The notes below the pieces were generated by a model. The model ran no database searches. It had not been told where the DNA came from and worked only from the letters and a program-made list of their open reading frames with translations. The position numbers and the translations under genes are program-made. A DNA stretch of 18,309 bases from Candidatus Levyibacteriota bacterium. GTDB taxonomy: Bacteria; Patescibacteriota; Microgenomatia; Levybacterales; UBA12049. Within the stretch, counting starts at the first letter, position 1. Each line of letters opens with the position of its first letter. The stretch lies in contig JACPDD010000023.1 in the NCBI GenBank assembly GCA_016184205.1, positions 1 to 18,309 on the forward strand, given 5' to 3'. This document shows positions 1-7,161 of the stretch, in pieces.

Positions 1-360
1 TATTTGACGTCACATCCTTTCATGGATGAACTTCTTTCAGTGAGATCCGCGATTACACATGAAATTGATTTTGTAGAAGAAGAAACTGAAGGGGAAAAAG
101 TAATTATAGGAGGGATAATTGAGAGAACGAGAAGAATTTTTACCAAAAAAAACGGAAATGAGATGGCATTTATAACCCTTGGCAATGAAAAAGGGATCCT
201 TATTGAATGCGTTGTTTTTCCTAAAGTTTTCACATCTTACAAGCACCTTCTAAATAAGGATACGGTAGTTATCATAGAAGGTAAAATTGATATAAATAAT
301 GATAAGTCTGTAATAATCGCAGAAAAAATATCCCAAGCCCGTTCCTATAATCCGAGTTAA
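1..360 (+). CDS. dnaE: DNA polymerase III alpha subunit, C-terminal fragment
   Basis: This is the 3' end of the replicative DNA polymerase alpha subunit; the 5' part lies outside the window. The frame is open from base 1, where the codon gives Y, so the true reading is YLTSHPFMDEL. This matches the Y-L-(S/T)-x-H-P motif just before the OB-fold region of bacterial DnaE. Residues about 33-100 look like the tRNA_anti-type OB-fold: a strand KVIIGGII, then IFTKKNGNEMAFITLGN, then a (V/I)(F/I)P turn and a VVIIEGKI strand. In DnaE this domain binds single-stranded template. The TTG at 4-6 is an internal codon, not a start. The protein ends about 20 residues after the OB-fold, so it lacks the longer C-terminal tau-binding extension of E. 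coli DnaE; short C-termini are common in the family. The ATP synthase operon begins 51 nt downstream behind its own promoter. Confidence 0.88.
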   Translation, partial: YLTSHPFMDELLSVRSAITHEIDFVEEETEGEKVIIGGIIERTRRIFTKKNGNEMAFITLGNEKGILIECVVFPKVFTSYKHLLNKDTVVIIEGKIDINNDKSVIIAEKISQARSYNPS

Positions 361-374
361 CCTCCTTTTCTTGC

Positions 375-403
375 TTGACACATATGTAAATTATCCTTAA
401 AAT
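375..403 (+). promoter_or_regulatory. Promoter of the ATP synthase operon (leaderless type)
   Basis: A perfect -35 box TTGACA (375-380) is followed by a 17-nt spacer and a -10 box TAAAAT (398-403). The expected transcription start is about 7 nt past the -10 box, at 410-412. The atpB ATG begins at 412, so the mRNA should have 0-2 nt of leader. No Shine-Dalgarno sequence lies before this ATG. The hexamers and spacing are seen directly; the start site is inferred. Confidence 0.75.
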
Positions 404-411
404 AGTAAGAA

Positions 412-1149
412 ATGGAACATTTTGCAGGGGAATCTATTTTTCGCCTCGGAATTTTAAACGTTACCAATACCCTACTTAATACGCTGCTTACTGATTTAAT
501 AATCTTTTCACTAGTTTTTTTTATTGCAAAAAATCTTAAATCCCTACCTAATCTTTTTCAAAGCGGCGTTGAACTGATTGTTGAGTGGTTCTATAGTCTA
601 ACAGAAACAATTTCTGAAAAAAATACCGGAAAAATATTTCCATATTTTATGACTTTTTTTATATTTATACTTATTGCCAATTGGACCGGAATTTTGCCCG
701 GTGTTGGAAGCATCGGGTTTTTTGAAGATGATCGGCTTATCCCCTTATTTAGAGGAGCTACAACGGATCTTAACACAACGCTTGCGCTCGCTTTAATTTC
801 TGCAGTAGCAACTCACACAATGAGTATAAGAACAATTGGCATAAAAGATTATTTAAGCCGGTATTTTTCCTTTAACCCAATCAATCTTTTTATTGGCGCA
901 CTTGAAATAATTTCCGAGATTACAAAGATAATTTCTCTATCATTCCGTCTTTTTGGAAATATTTTTGCAGGAGAAATGGTACTTATCACAGTTGCCGGAA
1001 TTTTTGCTTTTCTCTTTCCCATACCATTTTTATTGCTTGAAATCATTGTAGGGCTAGTCCAAGCCCTTGTTTTTTCTATGCTTACCATGGTGTTTATGGC
1101 GGTTCTGTCAACACCGCACGGTGAGCATGCTAAGGAGGTGAGTCATTAG
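412..1149 (+). CDS. atpB: F1Fo ATP synthase subunit a
   Basis: Membrane subunit a forms the two proton half-channels and faces the rotating c-ring. The 245-residue product is strongly hydrophobic with five or six membrane segments. The family signature SFRLFGNIFAGE lies at about 177-188; its arginine R179 matches the essential stator arginine (E. coli aR210). The last transmembrane segment carries the conserved Q217 in VGLVQALVFSML, and the protein ends in a short His/Glu-rich tail, HGEHAKEVSH. It is the first gene of the operon; the ATG at 412 sits at the predicted transcription start with no ribosome binding site. Its stop TAG overlaps the first base of the atpE GTG start. No atpI precedes it. 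Confidence 0.95.
   Translation: MEHFAGESIFRLGILNVTNTLLNTLLTDLIIFSLVFFIAKNLKSLPNLFQSGVELIVEWFYSLTETISEKNTGKIFPYFMTFFIFILIANWTGILPGVGSIGFFEDDRLIPLFRGATTDLNTTLALALISAVATHTMSIRTIGIKDYLSRYFSFNPINLFIGALEIISEITKIISLSFRLFGNIFAGEMVLITVAGIFAFLFPIPFLLLEIIVGLVQALVFSMLTMVFMAVLSTPHGEHAKEVSH
1132..1140 (+). promoter_or_regulatory. Strong Shine-Dalgarno sequence for atpE
   Basis: AAGGAGGTG at 1132-1140 is an essentially perfect anti-16S complement, 8 nt before the GTG start of atpE at 1149. It lies inside the end of atpB and decides the GTG start. A strong site here fits the need for many c subunits per complex. It also implies that a standard anti-Shine-Dalgarno 16S end operates in this organism, in contrast to the leaderless first gene. 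Confidence 0.8.
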
Positions 1150-1352
1150 TGGATTTTTCTATTTCCGGCGGATTAATAGTTGCTATAGGAGGCATTATGC
1201 CGGCTTTGGCAATTGGACTTATAGGATCTAGGGCCATGGAGTCTATTGGAAGAAATCCTGAATCCGCAGGTCGAATTTTACCTGCTATGCTTTTAGGAAT
1301 GGCTTTTGCTGAAGCCATCGCAATTTACTCCCTAATTTTAGCCTTTACATAG
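1149..1352 (+). CDS. atpE: F1Fo ATP synthase subunit c
   Basis: Subunit c is the proteolipid that forms the rotor ring. The 67-residue product is a helical hairpin: helix 1 about 5-28, polar loop RNPE at 35-38, helix 2 about 42-65. The ion-carrying carboxylate is E55 in GMAFAEAIAIY. By alignment with the Na+-binding c subunit of Ilyobacter, the helix-1 glutamine is I22 here and the residue after the glutamate is alanine, so the Na+ ligands are missing and proton coupling is likely. The usual GxGxGxG motif of helix 1 reads M17-P-A-L-A-I-G23, so three of four glycines are lost (see findings). The start is GTG at 1149, overlapping the last base of atpB and served by a perfect ribosome binding site. 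The length is slightly short for the family (70-80 residues). Confidence 0.93.
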   Translation: MDFSISGGLIVAIGGIMPALAIGLIGSRAMESIGRNPESAGRILPAMLLGMAFAEAIAIYSLILAFT

Positions 1353-1368
1353 CAAAAAGGATTTTAAT

Positions 1369-1866
1369 ATGGAGCTTTTGAATAATTTCGGAGTTGACCC
1401 TGTTCTTTTAATTGCTCAGGCGCTAAATTTTTTAATAATCATTTTTATCCTAAAACGGTTTTTATACAAGCCGATTTTAGAGATGCTTAAGAAAAGAAAA
1501 GAAGAAGTAGAGACCGGCTTAAAACAAGCGGAGGAGGCAGGAAGACTACTTGAGGACTCGCAAATAAAAGAAAAGGAAATATTAAAGGGGGCAAAGCTAC
1601 ACGCACAGCAAATAATAAGCGACGCAAAACTGCAGGCCGTAGAGGAAGCAGAAGAGATAGGCCAAGCTGCAAGGCTACGGGCGCAAAGGCTTATTGAAGA
1701 CGCAGGAAGGCAAATAGAGCTCTCGGAAAAAGAAACAGAGAAGAAACTAGCGGTATATGTCAGCAAGCTTGCTATTGAACTTATAACAAAATCAAGCAAG
1801 CAGTTGTTCTCAGACAAGGAACAGAGGGAAATTGTACAAAATGCACTTAGAAAATTTAAGCAATGA
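1369..1866 (+). CDS. atpF: F1Fo ATP synthase subunit b
   Basis: Subunit b is the peripheral stalk that holds F1 against rotation. The 165-residue product has one N-terminal membrane helix (about 11-32, PVLLIAQALNFLIIIFILK), then a conserved FLYKPI step. A long, highly charged Ala/Glu/Lys/Arg-rich helix follows, typical of the right-handed coiled coil. The ATG at 1369 has an AAGG ribosome binding site 8 nt upstream and lies 16 nt after the atpE stop. Only one b gene is present, so the stalk is probably a b homodimer. Its stop overlaps the atpH start as ATGA (1863-1866), which predicts translational coupling. The cysteine/serine-rich open frame on the opposite strand is an artefact of the biased codons of the coiled coil. 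Confidence 0.93.
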   Translation: MELLNNFGVDPVLLIAQALNFLIIIFILKRFLYKPILEMLKKRKEEVETGLKQAEEAGRLLEDSQIKEKEILKGAKLHAQQIISDAKLQAVEEAEEIGQAARLRAQRLIEDAGRQIELSEKETEKKLAVYVSKLAIELITKSSKQLFSDKEQREIVQNALRKFKQ

Positions 1867-2225
1867 CAAAAAAACAAATAGACCAATTAGCACTTGCTAG
1901 CTATACGGGGAACAGCTTAAACAGAAGAAAAGTTGAAAAGCTTACTTCTCTGATGTTAAGAAAAGACCTAAAAATGTACATTAGAGCTCTTAAGAATTGG
2001 GAAAGAAAGCATAGCATTGAAATAATTATTCCGGATGATAAATATAAAAAGGATTTAAGTCTTACAACGATAAGACAAATATTCCCAAAAAAAGAAATAA
2101 AATACTCAACTGACCCAACTCTTGTAACTGGCATAAGAATTGTGGCCGAAGATATGGCATACGACTTCAATTTGAAAGATACGCTTGAGGACATAGTTGA
2201 ACACATAAGGGCACAATATGATTGA
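1863..2225 (+). CDS. atpH: F1Fo ATP synthase subunit delta, N-terminally shortened
   Basis: Subunit delta (OSCP homologue) joins the top of F1 to the b stalk. Identity rests on position between atpF and atpA and on the C-terminal block: IRQIFPKKEI followed by DPTLVTGIRIVAEDMAYD at 84-101, matching the family pattern DPxLIGGxxIxxGDxxxD. The C-terminal helix LEDIVEHIRAQ is also typical. The protein is only 120 residues, compared with about 170-185 usually. The C-terminal domain is complete, but the N-terminal region of about 105 residues, which folds as a six-helix bundle and binds the alpha N-termini, is reduced to about 50. No upstream in-frame extension is possible without invading atpF, and the ATGA overlap fixes the start. 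It overlaps atpA by 8 nt. Confidence 0.82.
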   Translation: MTKKQIDQLALASYTGNSLNRRKVEKLTSLMLRKDLKMYIRALKNWERKHSIEIIIPDDKYKKDLSLTTIRQIFPKKEIKYSTDPTLVTGIRIVAEDMAYDFNLKDTLEDIVEHIRAQYD

Positions 2226-3729
2226 CAGCAGTAAAATCATAGAAAAATTGGAAAAAGGACTAATGACATTCTCGGCAGAACCGAAGATGCAGTCAGTAGG
2301 CAAGGTTGAAAAAAATACCGATGGAATTATTGTTGCTTCGGGACTTTACAAAGCCCAGATGGGAGAGCAGGTTGTCTTTGAAGGAGGAGCGTTGGGAATG
2401 GTTCTTAATCTTAGCGAAGATTATGCTTCCATAGCGCTTCTTTCAGCAGAAGAAAATCTTAAAAGAGGCGGAAGCGTTAAAACTACAGGAAGAATGACAA
2501 GCATTAATGTTTCATCTGCGCTTTTGGGGCGTGTTATTAATCCATTGGGGGAACCACTAGATGGAAAGGCAAGAATAAAACATGGAGAACTAATGCCAAT
2601 AGAGGCGGTTGCAGCTTCGGTTGTAGAAAGGGAACCTGTTAATGTCCCCCTTAAGACCGGCATAAAGGCAATTGATGCAATGATCCCAATAGGACGCGGT
2701 CAAAGAGAGCTTATTATAGGAGACAGGGGACTAGGGAAAACTGCCATTGCAATTGACTCGATAATTAACCAGAAGCAAAACAAAAAGCCGGTAACTTGCA
2801 TTTATGTTGCCATAGGTCAAAAACAAAGTTCTGTAGCACAGGTTGTTGACAAGCTTTTGGAGGAGGGCGCAATGAACTATACAATTGTTGTTGCGGCAGG
2901 CGCCTCTGATCCTGCTCCTCTTCAATATCTGGCTCCCTATGCCGGAGTGGCAATTGCAGAGTATTTTCTAAAAAAAGGAGAAGACTCGCTGATAGTTTAT
3001 GATGACCTTACAAAACACGCCTGGGCATATAGGCAAATCTCTTTGGTTCTTAGACGTCCGGCAGGAAGGGAAGCATATCCAGGAGACATATTTTATCTTC
3101 ATAGTAGGCTCTTGGAGCGCGCTGTTAAGCTGAATTCTAAAAACGGCGGCGGTTCTATTACTGCACTCCCCATTATTGAAACTCAGGGAAGTGATATCTC
3201 GGCTTATATTCCAACAAATGTCATATCCATTACAGACGGCCAGATTTATCTTCAGAGCGATCTTTTCAATAGTGGCATAAGACCGGCTATAAACATTGGC
3301 AATTCAGTCTCAAGAGTTGGTGGCAGCGCTCAAACAGGTGCCACGAAGTCTGTTGCGGGAAAAACAAGGCTTGAGCTTGCCCAATACGCAGAACTTGCGG
3401 CATTTGCGCAATTTGGAAGCGAACTTGATGAGGCAACTCTGTCTCAGCTTGAAAGAGGAAAAAGAACAACTGAAATCCTAAAGCAGCCCCAGTATCACCC
3501 CCTGCCTGAGCACTTGGAAGTTTTAAGCATTTTTGCTGTGACAAATGGGCTTCTGGACAGTGTTCTGCTTGATGATTTCCAAAAATTTGAGCAGGAATAC
3601 CATCAGTACATGATTAAAAACCACATGAAAATTATAGAAGAACTGTCCTTGGGGCAAAAAATAACAGAGCGTTTGGGCAAAGACATAACGGAAGCAACGG
3701 AAAAATTCAAAAAAACATTTGTAATCTAA
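2218..3729 (+). CDS. atpA: F1Fo ATP synthase subunit alpha
   Basis: The alpha subunit is the non-catalytic nucleotide-binding subunit of the F1 hexamer. The 503-residue product has the full family architecture: N-terminal beta barrel (about 25-95), nucleotide-binding domain (95-380) and C-terminal helical domain. The P-loop is GDRGLGKT at 168-175, where most bacteria have GDRQTGKT. LPIIETQGSDISAYIPTN at 317-334 and PAINIGNSVSRVGG at 356-369 are diagnostic; R366 is the arginine finger that reaches into the beta catalytic site. The ATG at 2218 has an AAGGG ribosome binding site inside atpH, 6 nt upstream. The long C-terminal region ends KKTFVI. The following atpG starts 3 nt after the stop. Confidence 0.97.
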   Translation: MIDSSKIIEKLEKGLMTFSAEPKMQSVGKVEKNTDGIIVASGLYKAQMGEQVVFEGGALGMVLNLSEDYASIALLSAEENLKRGGSVKTTGRMTSINVSSALLGRVINPLGEPLDGKARIKHGELMPIEAVAASVVEREPVNVPLKTGIKAIDAMIPIGRGQRELIIGDRGLGKTAIAIDSIINQKQNKKPVTCIYVAIGQKQSSVAQVVDKLLEEGAMNYTIVVAAGASDPAPLQYLAPYAGVAIAEYFLKKGEDSLIVYDDLTKHAWAYRQISLVLRRPAGREAYPGDIFYLHSRLLERAVKLNSKNGGGSITALPIIETQGSDISAYIPTNVISITDGQIYLQSDLFNSGIRPAINIGNSVSRVGGSAQTGATKSVAGKTRLELAQYAELAAFAQFGSELDEATLSQLERGKRTTEILKQPQYHPLPEHLEVLSIFAVTNGLLDSVLLDDFQKFEQEYHQYMIKNHMKIIEELSLGQKITERLGKDITEATEKFKKTFVI

Positions 3730-3732
3730 AAT

Positions 3733-4593
3733 ATGGCTACGCTTTTAGCTTTAAAATCAAAAATAAGAACTGCAAAAAACGTTTCAAAGACCACCAAGGC
3801 TATGCAAATGATTGCGGCATCAAAGCTAAAAAGAGCCCAGGAAGCAGCTCTTTCGTCAAGGCCATACGCAGACAAACTATCGGCAGTCTCAAAGGGCCTG
3901 CTTTTTAAACTTGAGGAGGAAAATTACCACGAATACATGAAAGCTTCCAGCAAGAGCAAAAAAACCTTGCTTATAGTTTTTGCACCTGAGAAAGGCTTAT
4001 GCGGGGCGCTGACAACTAATGTTGCAAACGAACTAATGAAGCAGGCTAAGGAGAAAAGGGAGGAACTTTTTGTAGTAGGAATTGGAAAAAAAATTCAATA
4101 CTCTTTGAAATCTCTGCAGACTGAGGCAATTGCATCTTTTGATCTTGGAACTGGGGTCCCAACTTTTGATATGGTTTACCCAATTCTCCAGATTGTTGAT
4201 GATTATTTTCTAAACGAAAAGGTATCATCAGTACAAATTCTTTTTCCTAAATTTAGCAGTCTTTTTGTTCAATCCCCTCAAATAGAAACTCTTCTTCCCG
4301 TTGAAATTCCTAAGGAGCCTTTGAAAGTTTCTGGCTTTACTCTTTTTGAACCAAAAGCTCCTAAAATTATTCCAACTCTGCTTAGACACTACATTGAAAT
4401 CCTTCTCCACCAGTATCTGATAGAAACTTATCTATCCGAACAAGCAGCAAGAACGCTTTCCATGAAAAACGCAACAGAAAACGCAGGAGAGATTATAGAG
4501 TCGTTACAGCTTGAGTATAATAAGTCAAGGCAAGAAAGAATAACCAGTGAGCTTTTAGACAGCTCGGCAGTAGATATGGAATATGCCAACTAA
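3733..4593 (+). CDS. atpG: F1Fo ATP synthase subunit gamma
   Basis: The gamma subunit is the central rotor shaft. The 286-residue product begins with the coiled-coil helix carrying KSKIRTAKNVSKTTKAMQMI and ends with the matching helix SEQAARTLSMKNATENA, then YNKSRQERITSELLD, both hallmarks of the family. Between them is the Rossmann-like globular domain with the EKGLCGALTTN motif at about 85-95. The ATG at 3733 lies 3 nt after the atpA stop with no clear Shine-Dalgarno sequence, so translation probably depends on re-initiation by ribosomes leaving atpA. The C-terminus overlaps the start of atpD by 11 nt. Confidence 0.96.
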   Translation: MATLLALKSKIRTAKNVSKTTKAMQMIAASKLKRAQEAALSSRPYADKLSAVSKGLLFKLEEENYHEYMKASSKSKKTLLIVFAPEKGLCGALTTNVANELMKQAKEKREELFVVGIGKKIQYSLKSLQTEAIASFDLGTGVPTFDMVYPILQIVDDYFLNEKVSSVQILFPKFSSLFVQSPQIETLLPVEIPKEPLKVSGFTLFEPKAPKIIPTLLRHYIEILLHQYLIETYLSEQAARTLSMKNATENAGEIIESLQLEYNKSRQERITSELLDSSAVDMEYAN

Positions 4594-5989
4594 CAAAACA
4601 AGCAAAAATGAAGGGATAGTTATAGGAATTGCTGGCCCTATTGTAGATGTAAGATTTGCAGAAGCTACTCCTTTTATAAATGAAGCATTAGTTATTGAGA
4701 GAGCAGAAAAAGATGACCTCATCCTTGAGGTTGCTTTTTCAATTGGAGACAATGAGGTAAAGGCCCTTGCCATGGGCTCAACTGACGGCCTAGCGCGGGG
4801 TACAAAGGTAAAAAGAACCCAAGCTCCGATTAGAGTACCTGTAGGAAGCAAAACTCTGGGAAGAATTTTTAACGTTCTTGGACAAACAATTGACGGAAAG
4901 GAAGAAGTCAGAAAAGGCAAAGATGTTTCATATGAGTCGATTCACTCTGATCCTCCAAAGCTTTCGGAAATTGAGACAAAACCGCAAATCCTTGAAACCG
5001 GAATAAAGGTTATAGACCTTATCGCCCCATTTACCAAAGGTGGGAAAATTGCCGTGTTTGGAGGTGCGGGAGTGGGAAAAACAGTCATAGTAAAAGAACT
5101 TATCAGGAGCATTGCTACGCAGCACAAGGGGCATTCTGTTTTTGCCGGAGTTGGAGAACGTACAAGAGAAGGAAACGACTTATGGCTTGAAATGAAAGAA
5201 GCGCAAGTTCTGGACAAAACAGTCATGGTTTTTGGACAAATGAATGAGCCGCCCGCAAACAGGCTAAGAGTCGCACTAACCGCACTCACTATGGCAGAAT
5301 ATTTTAGAGACGTTAAAAAAGAAGATGTGCTTCTTTTTATAGATAATGTTTTCCGTTTTGCCCAGGCTGGATCTGAAGTTTCTGCGCTTTTGGGGCGCAT
5401 GCCTTCTGCTGTTGGGTATCAGCCAACCCTGGCCTCTGAAATGGGAAGACTTCAGGAAAGAATTACATCTACAAAACACGGGTCTATTACCTCTGTTCAG
5501 GCTGTATATGTTCCTGCAGATGATTACACAGACCCGGCTCCTGTTACCATATTCGCCCATTTGGACGCTACCATCGCGCTTGAACGTTCTATTGCAGAGC
5601 AGGGTATTTATCCGGCTGTTGACCCGCTATCCTCAACCTCCAGGATATTAGACCCAAATATTTTAGGTGAGGACCACTACAATGTAGCAAGAGGGGTCAA
5701 AAGAGTTCTGCAGCGCTATAAGGACCTGCAAGACATCATTGCCATATTAGGCGTAGATGAACTCTCCGACGAAGATAAACTTCTGGTATCAAGAGCAAGA
5801 AAAATCCAACGATTCCTAAGTCAACCTATGTTTGTCGCAGAAATCTTTACAGGCCAGAGCGGCAAATATGTAAAAGTTGAAGACACTGTCAAAGGATTTA
5901 AAGAAATACTAGAAGGCAAGTACGACAGCACGCCGGAGCAGGCCTTCTATATGAAAGGTGACATTTCCGAAGTAACAGGCAAAAAGTAA
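4583..5989 (+). CDS. atpD: F1Fo ATP synthase subunit beta
   Basis: The beta subunit is the catalytic ATPase subunit. The 468-residue product carries every key element. The P-loop is GGAGVGKT at 160-167. GERTREGNDL at 191-200 contains the catalytic glutamate E192. The Walker B strand is LLFIDNVFRF at 250-259 with D254. The signature PSAVGYQPTL is at 274-283. The DELSDED loop at 392-398 corresponds to the DELSEED lever that pushes gamma. The ATG at 4583 overlaps atpG by 11 nt; only a weak GGA lies upstream, so coupling to atpG translation is likely. The first nine residues (MPTNKTSKN) are a polar lead before the beta barrel. The next gene, atpC, follows after 41 nt that contain a short tandem repeat. 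Confidence 0.97.
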   Translation: MPTNKTSKNEGIVIGIAGPIVDVRFAEATPFINEALVIERAEKDDLILEVAFSIGDNEVKALAMGSTDGLARGTKVKRTQAPIRVPVGSKTLGRIFNVLGQTIDGKEEVRKGKDVSYESIHSDPPKLSEIETKPQILETGIKVIDLIAPFTKGGKIAVFGGAGVGKTVIVKELIRSIATQHKGHSVFAGVGERTREGNDLWLEMKEAQVLDKTVMVFGQMNEPPANRLRVALTALTMAEYFRDVKKEDVLLFIDNVFRFAQAGSEVSALLGRMPSAVGYQPTLASEMGRLQERITSTKHGSITSVQAVYVPADDYTDPAPVTIFAHLDATIALERSIAEQGIYPAVDPLSSTSRILDPNILGEDHYNVARGVKRVLQRYKDLQDIIAILGVDELSDEDKLLVSRARKIQRFLSQPMFVAEIFTGQSGKYVKVEDTVKGFKEILEGKYDSTPEQAFYMKGDISEVTGKK

Positions 5990-5992
5990 TAT

Positions 5993-6027
5993 TTCGATTT
6001 GCGACGTGCGAATTGCGAATTGCGGAT
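5993..6027 (+). repeat. Imperfect 7-bp tandem repeat between atpD and atpC
   Basis: Consecutive heptamers read TGCGACG (6000-6006), TGCGAAT (6007-6013), TGCGAAT (6014-6020) and TGCGGAT (6021-6027). A more degenerate unit TTCGATT (5993-5999) precedes them. They fill nearly the whole atpD-atpC gap and end 3 nt before the atpC ATG, where a ribosome binding site would be expected. No Shine-Dalgarno sequence is present there. Confidence 0.7.
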
Positions 6028-6030
6028 TAT

Positions 6031-6453
6031 ATGTATATTCTTCTTGAAATAATAACGCCCGAGAAAGTGGTTTACAGCGATAAAGTCTCTGAAGTTTTGG
6101 TTCCTACGGATAATGGAGAGATTGGCATTTTACCTAAGCACATTGGTCTTTTTGCAAAAGTAGTCCCTGGAGAGCTCACTATTAAAAAAGGCGCTAGTGA
6201 ACAGACAATTGCTATAACAGGAGGTTTTTTAGATGTCTCAAATGATAAAGTCACTATTCTTGCAGATTATGCAGTAAGAGCGGAAAATATTGAAGTCGCA
6301 AAAGCTATGGAAGCAAAGGAAAAAGCAGAGAAATTAATGAAGGAGAGAACCAGCGAACAAGACAATGCGTTGCTTGAAGGACAACTGCGTCGCGCCATCT
6401 TAGAACTTAAAATTGCAGGGAAAAGAAAAACGCGTCAAATCCCCGGCCAATAA
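6031..6453 (+). CDS. atpC: F1Fo ATP synthase subunit epsilon
   Basis: The epsilon subunit couples gamma to the c-ring and can inhibit ATP hydrolysis. The product from the ATG at 6031 is 140 residues. The N-terminal beta sandwich starts LEIITPEKVVYSDKVSEV, has the PTDNGEIGILPKHIGL motif, and closes with AITGGFLDVSNDKVTILAD at about 62-80. A charged helical hairpin follows (about 88-135), so the inhibitory C-terminal domain is present. The frame also stays open to a TTG at 6013, but that would add residues encoded by the heptamer repeat, and the ATG gives the normal family N-terminus. No ribosome binding site is visible. The stop lies 3 nt from the stop of the convergent pyrE-like gene. Confidence 0.93.
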   Translation: MYILLEIITPEKVVYSDKVSEVLVPTDNGEIGILPKHIGLFAKVVPGELTIKKGASEQTIAITGGFLDVSNDKVTILADYAVRAENIEVAKAMEAKEKAEKLMKERTSEQDNALLEGQLRRAILELKIAGKRKTRQIPGQ

Positions 6454-6456
6454 AAT

Positions 6457-7092
6457 TTACCCAGATAATCTTTTTTTTTGCAAAAAGGCATTTAGTGCTT
6501 GAAGTCTTTGTTGATTGTTAATGTAAACTTCTTCTGAGATTCTTCCTATTCTTAAATAAAAATCTAGCATTTGGGAAAGTTTCATTGCGGAACGAATATT
6601 ATATCTTTCTGCCTCAAGTTCCCTTACTCCACCATGTTCCCTATCCACTAAAATTAGAATGTTTCCCACAACTGCTCCTTGAGACTCTAAGGCTCTAATC
6701 GCCTCAAATTTAGAATCTGCCATGCTTATAACATCATCTATCAATAGTACATGCTTTCCCGGCATAACAATTCCTTCTCTTGGAACTACTTTTCTTTTTT
6801 CACCTGTATCATCCTTATAAAGGGGTTCAGAAAACGGAACGCCAGAATAAGCTGAATATTTTCCAGCTATTGCGGTCGCTGCATTTGGTATTCCTACGCA
6901 AAAATCAGGAACTCCTCTTATTGGAACCTCTAACAGCACAAGTCCTATCTGGTCTAAGACCCTTTCTGATACTTTATCACCCCTAATATCAATTTTATTA
7001 GGAGAAAGAGGAGCGTCTGGGTAATCTTCATGAAGCTTAAACCTGAAATCCCCGAACACAATCAAACCTTCATCAATTAGGGATAGGCACAT
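6457..7092 (-). CDS. pyrE: Orotate phosphoribosyltransferase-like protein
   Basis: This is a type I phosphoribosyltransferase of the OPRT/UMP-synthase kind, which normally makes OMP from orotate and PRPP. The 211-residue product has the Rossmann-like core with VLLIDDVISMADSK at 115-128 in place of the PRPP loop. It continues with ILVDREHGG (147-155), as in UMP synthase (LLDREQGG), and a C-terminal LSQMLDFYL helix also seen in that family. The loop lacks the usual T-(T/S)-G-(G/S) phosphate clamp. The lysine-rich RKxxKxxG segment is replaced by a region around EPLYKDDTGEKRK (89-101), so activity is uncertain. The ATG at 7092 has an AGGA sequence about 4 nt upstream. No other pyrimidine gene is nearby. 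A run of nine A residues occurs just before the end of the gene. Confidence 0.75.
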   Translation of the reverse strand: MCLSLIDEGLIVFGDFRFKLHEDYPDAPLSPNKIDIRGDKVSERVLDQIGLVLLEVPIRGVPDFCVGIPNAATAIAGKYSAYSGVPFSEPLYKDDTGEKRKVVPREGIVMPGKHVLLIDDVISMADSKFEAIRALESQGAVVGNILILVDREHGGVRELEAERYNIRSAMKLSQMLDFYLRIGRISEEVYINNQQRLQALNAFLQKKRLSG

Positions 7093-7161
7093 TGCTTCCT
7101 GATTTATTGTTAATTTTTCTGGGCGAAGAAGACGAGATTCTGTTTCGGAAATCCTAGGCGG

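Noticed and set aside
1416..1886. A 156-codon open frame on the minus strand opposite atpF
   Set aside because: Its Ser/Cys/Ala/Phe-rich product is the antisense image of the Glu/Lys/Ala-rich coiled coil of subunit b. It resembles no protein family and has no start signals.
4942..5400. A 152-codon open frame on the minus strand opposite atpD
   Set aside because: It is antisense to the catalytic core of the beta subunit and is explained by codon bias of the real gene.
6471..6479. Run of nine T on the plus strand just after atpC, possible intrinsic terminator
   Set aside because: No GC-rich stem precedes it, and the run encodes Lys codons near the end of the pyrE-like gene on the other strand.
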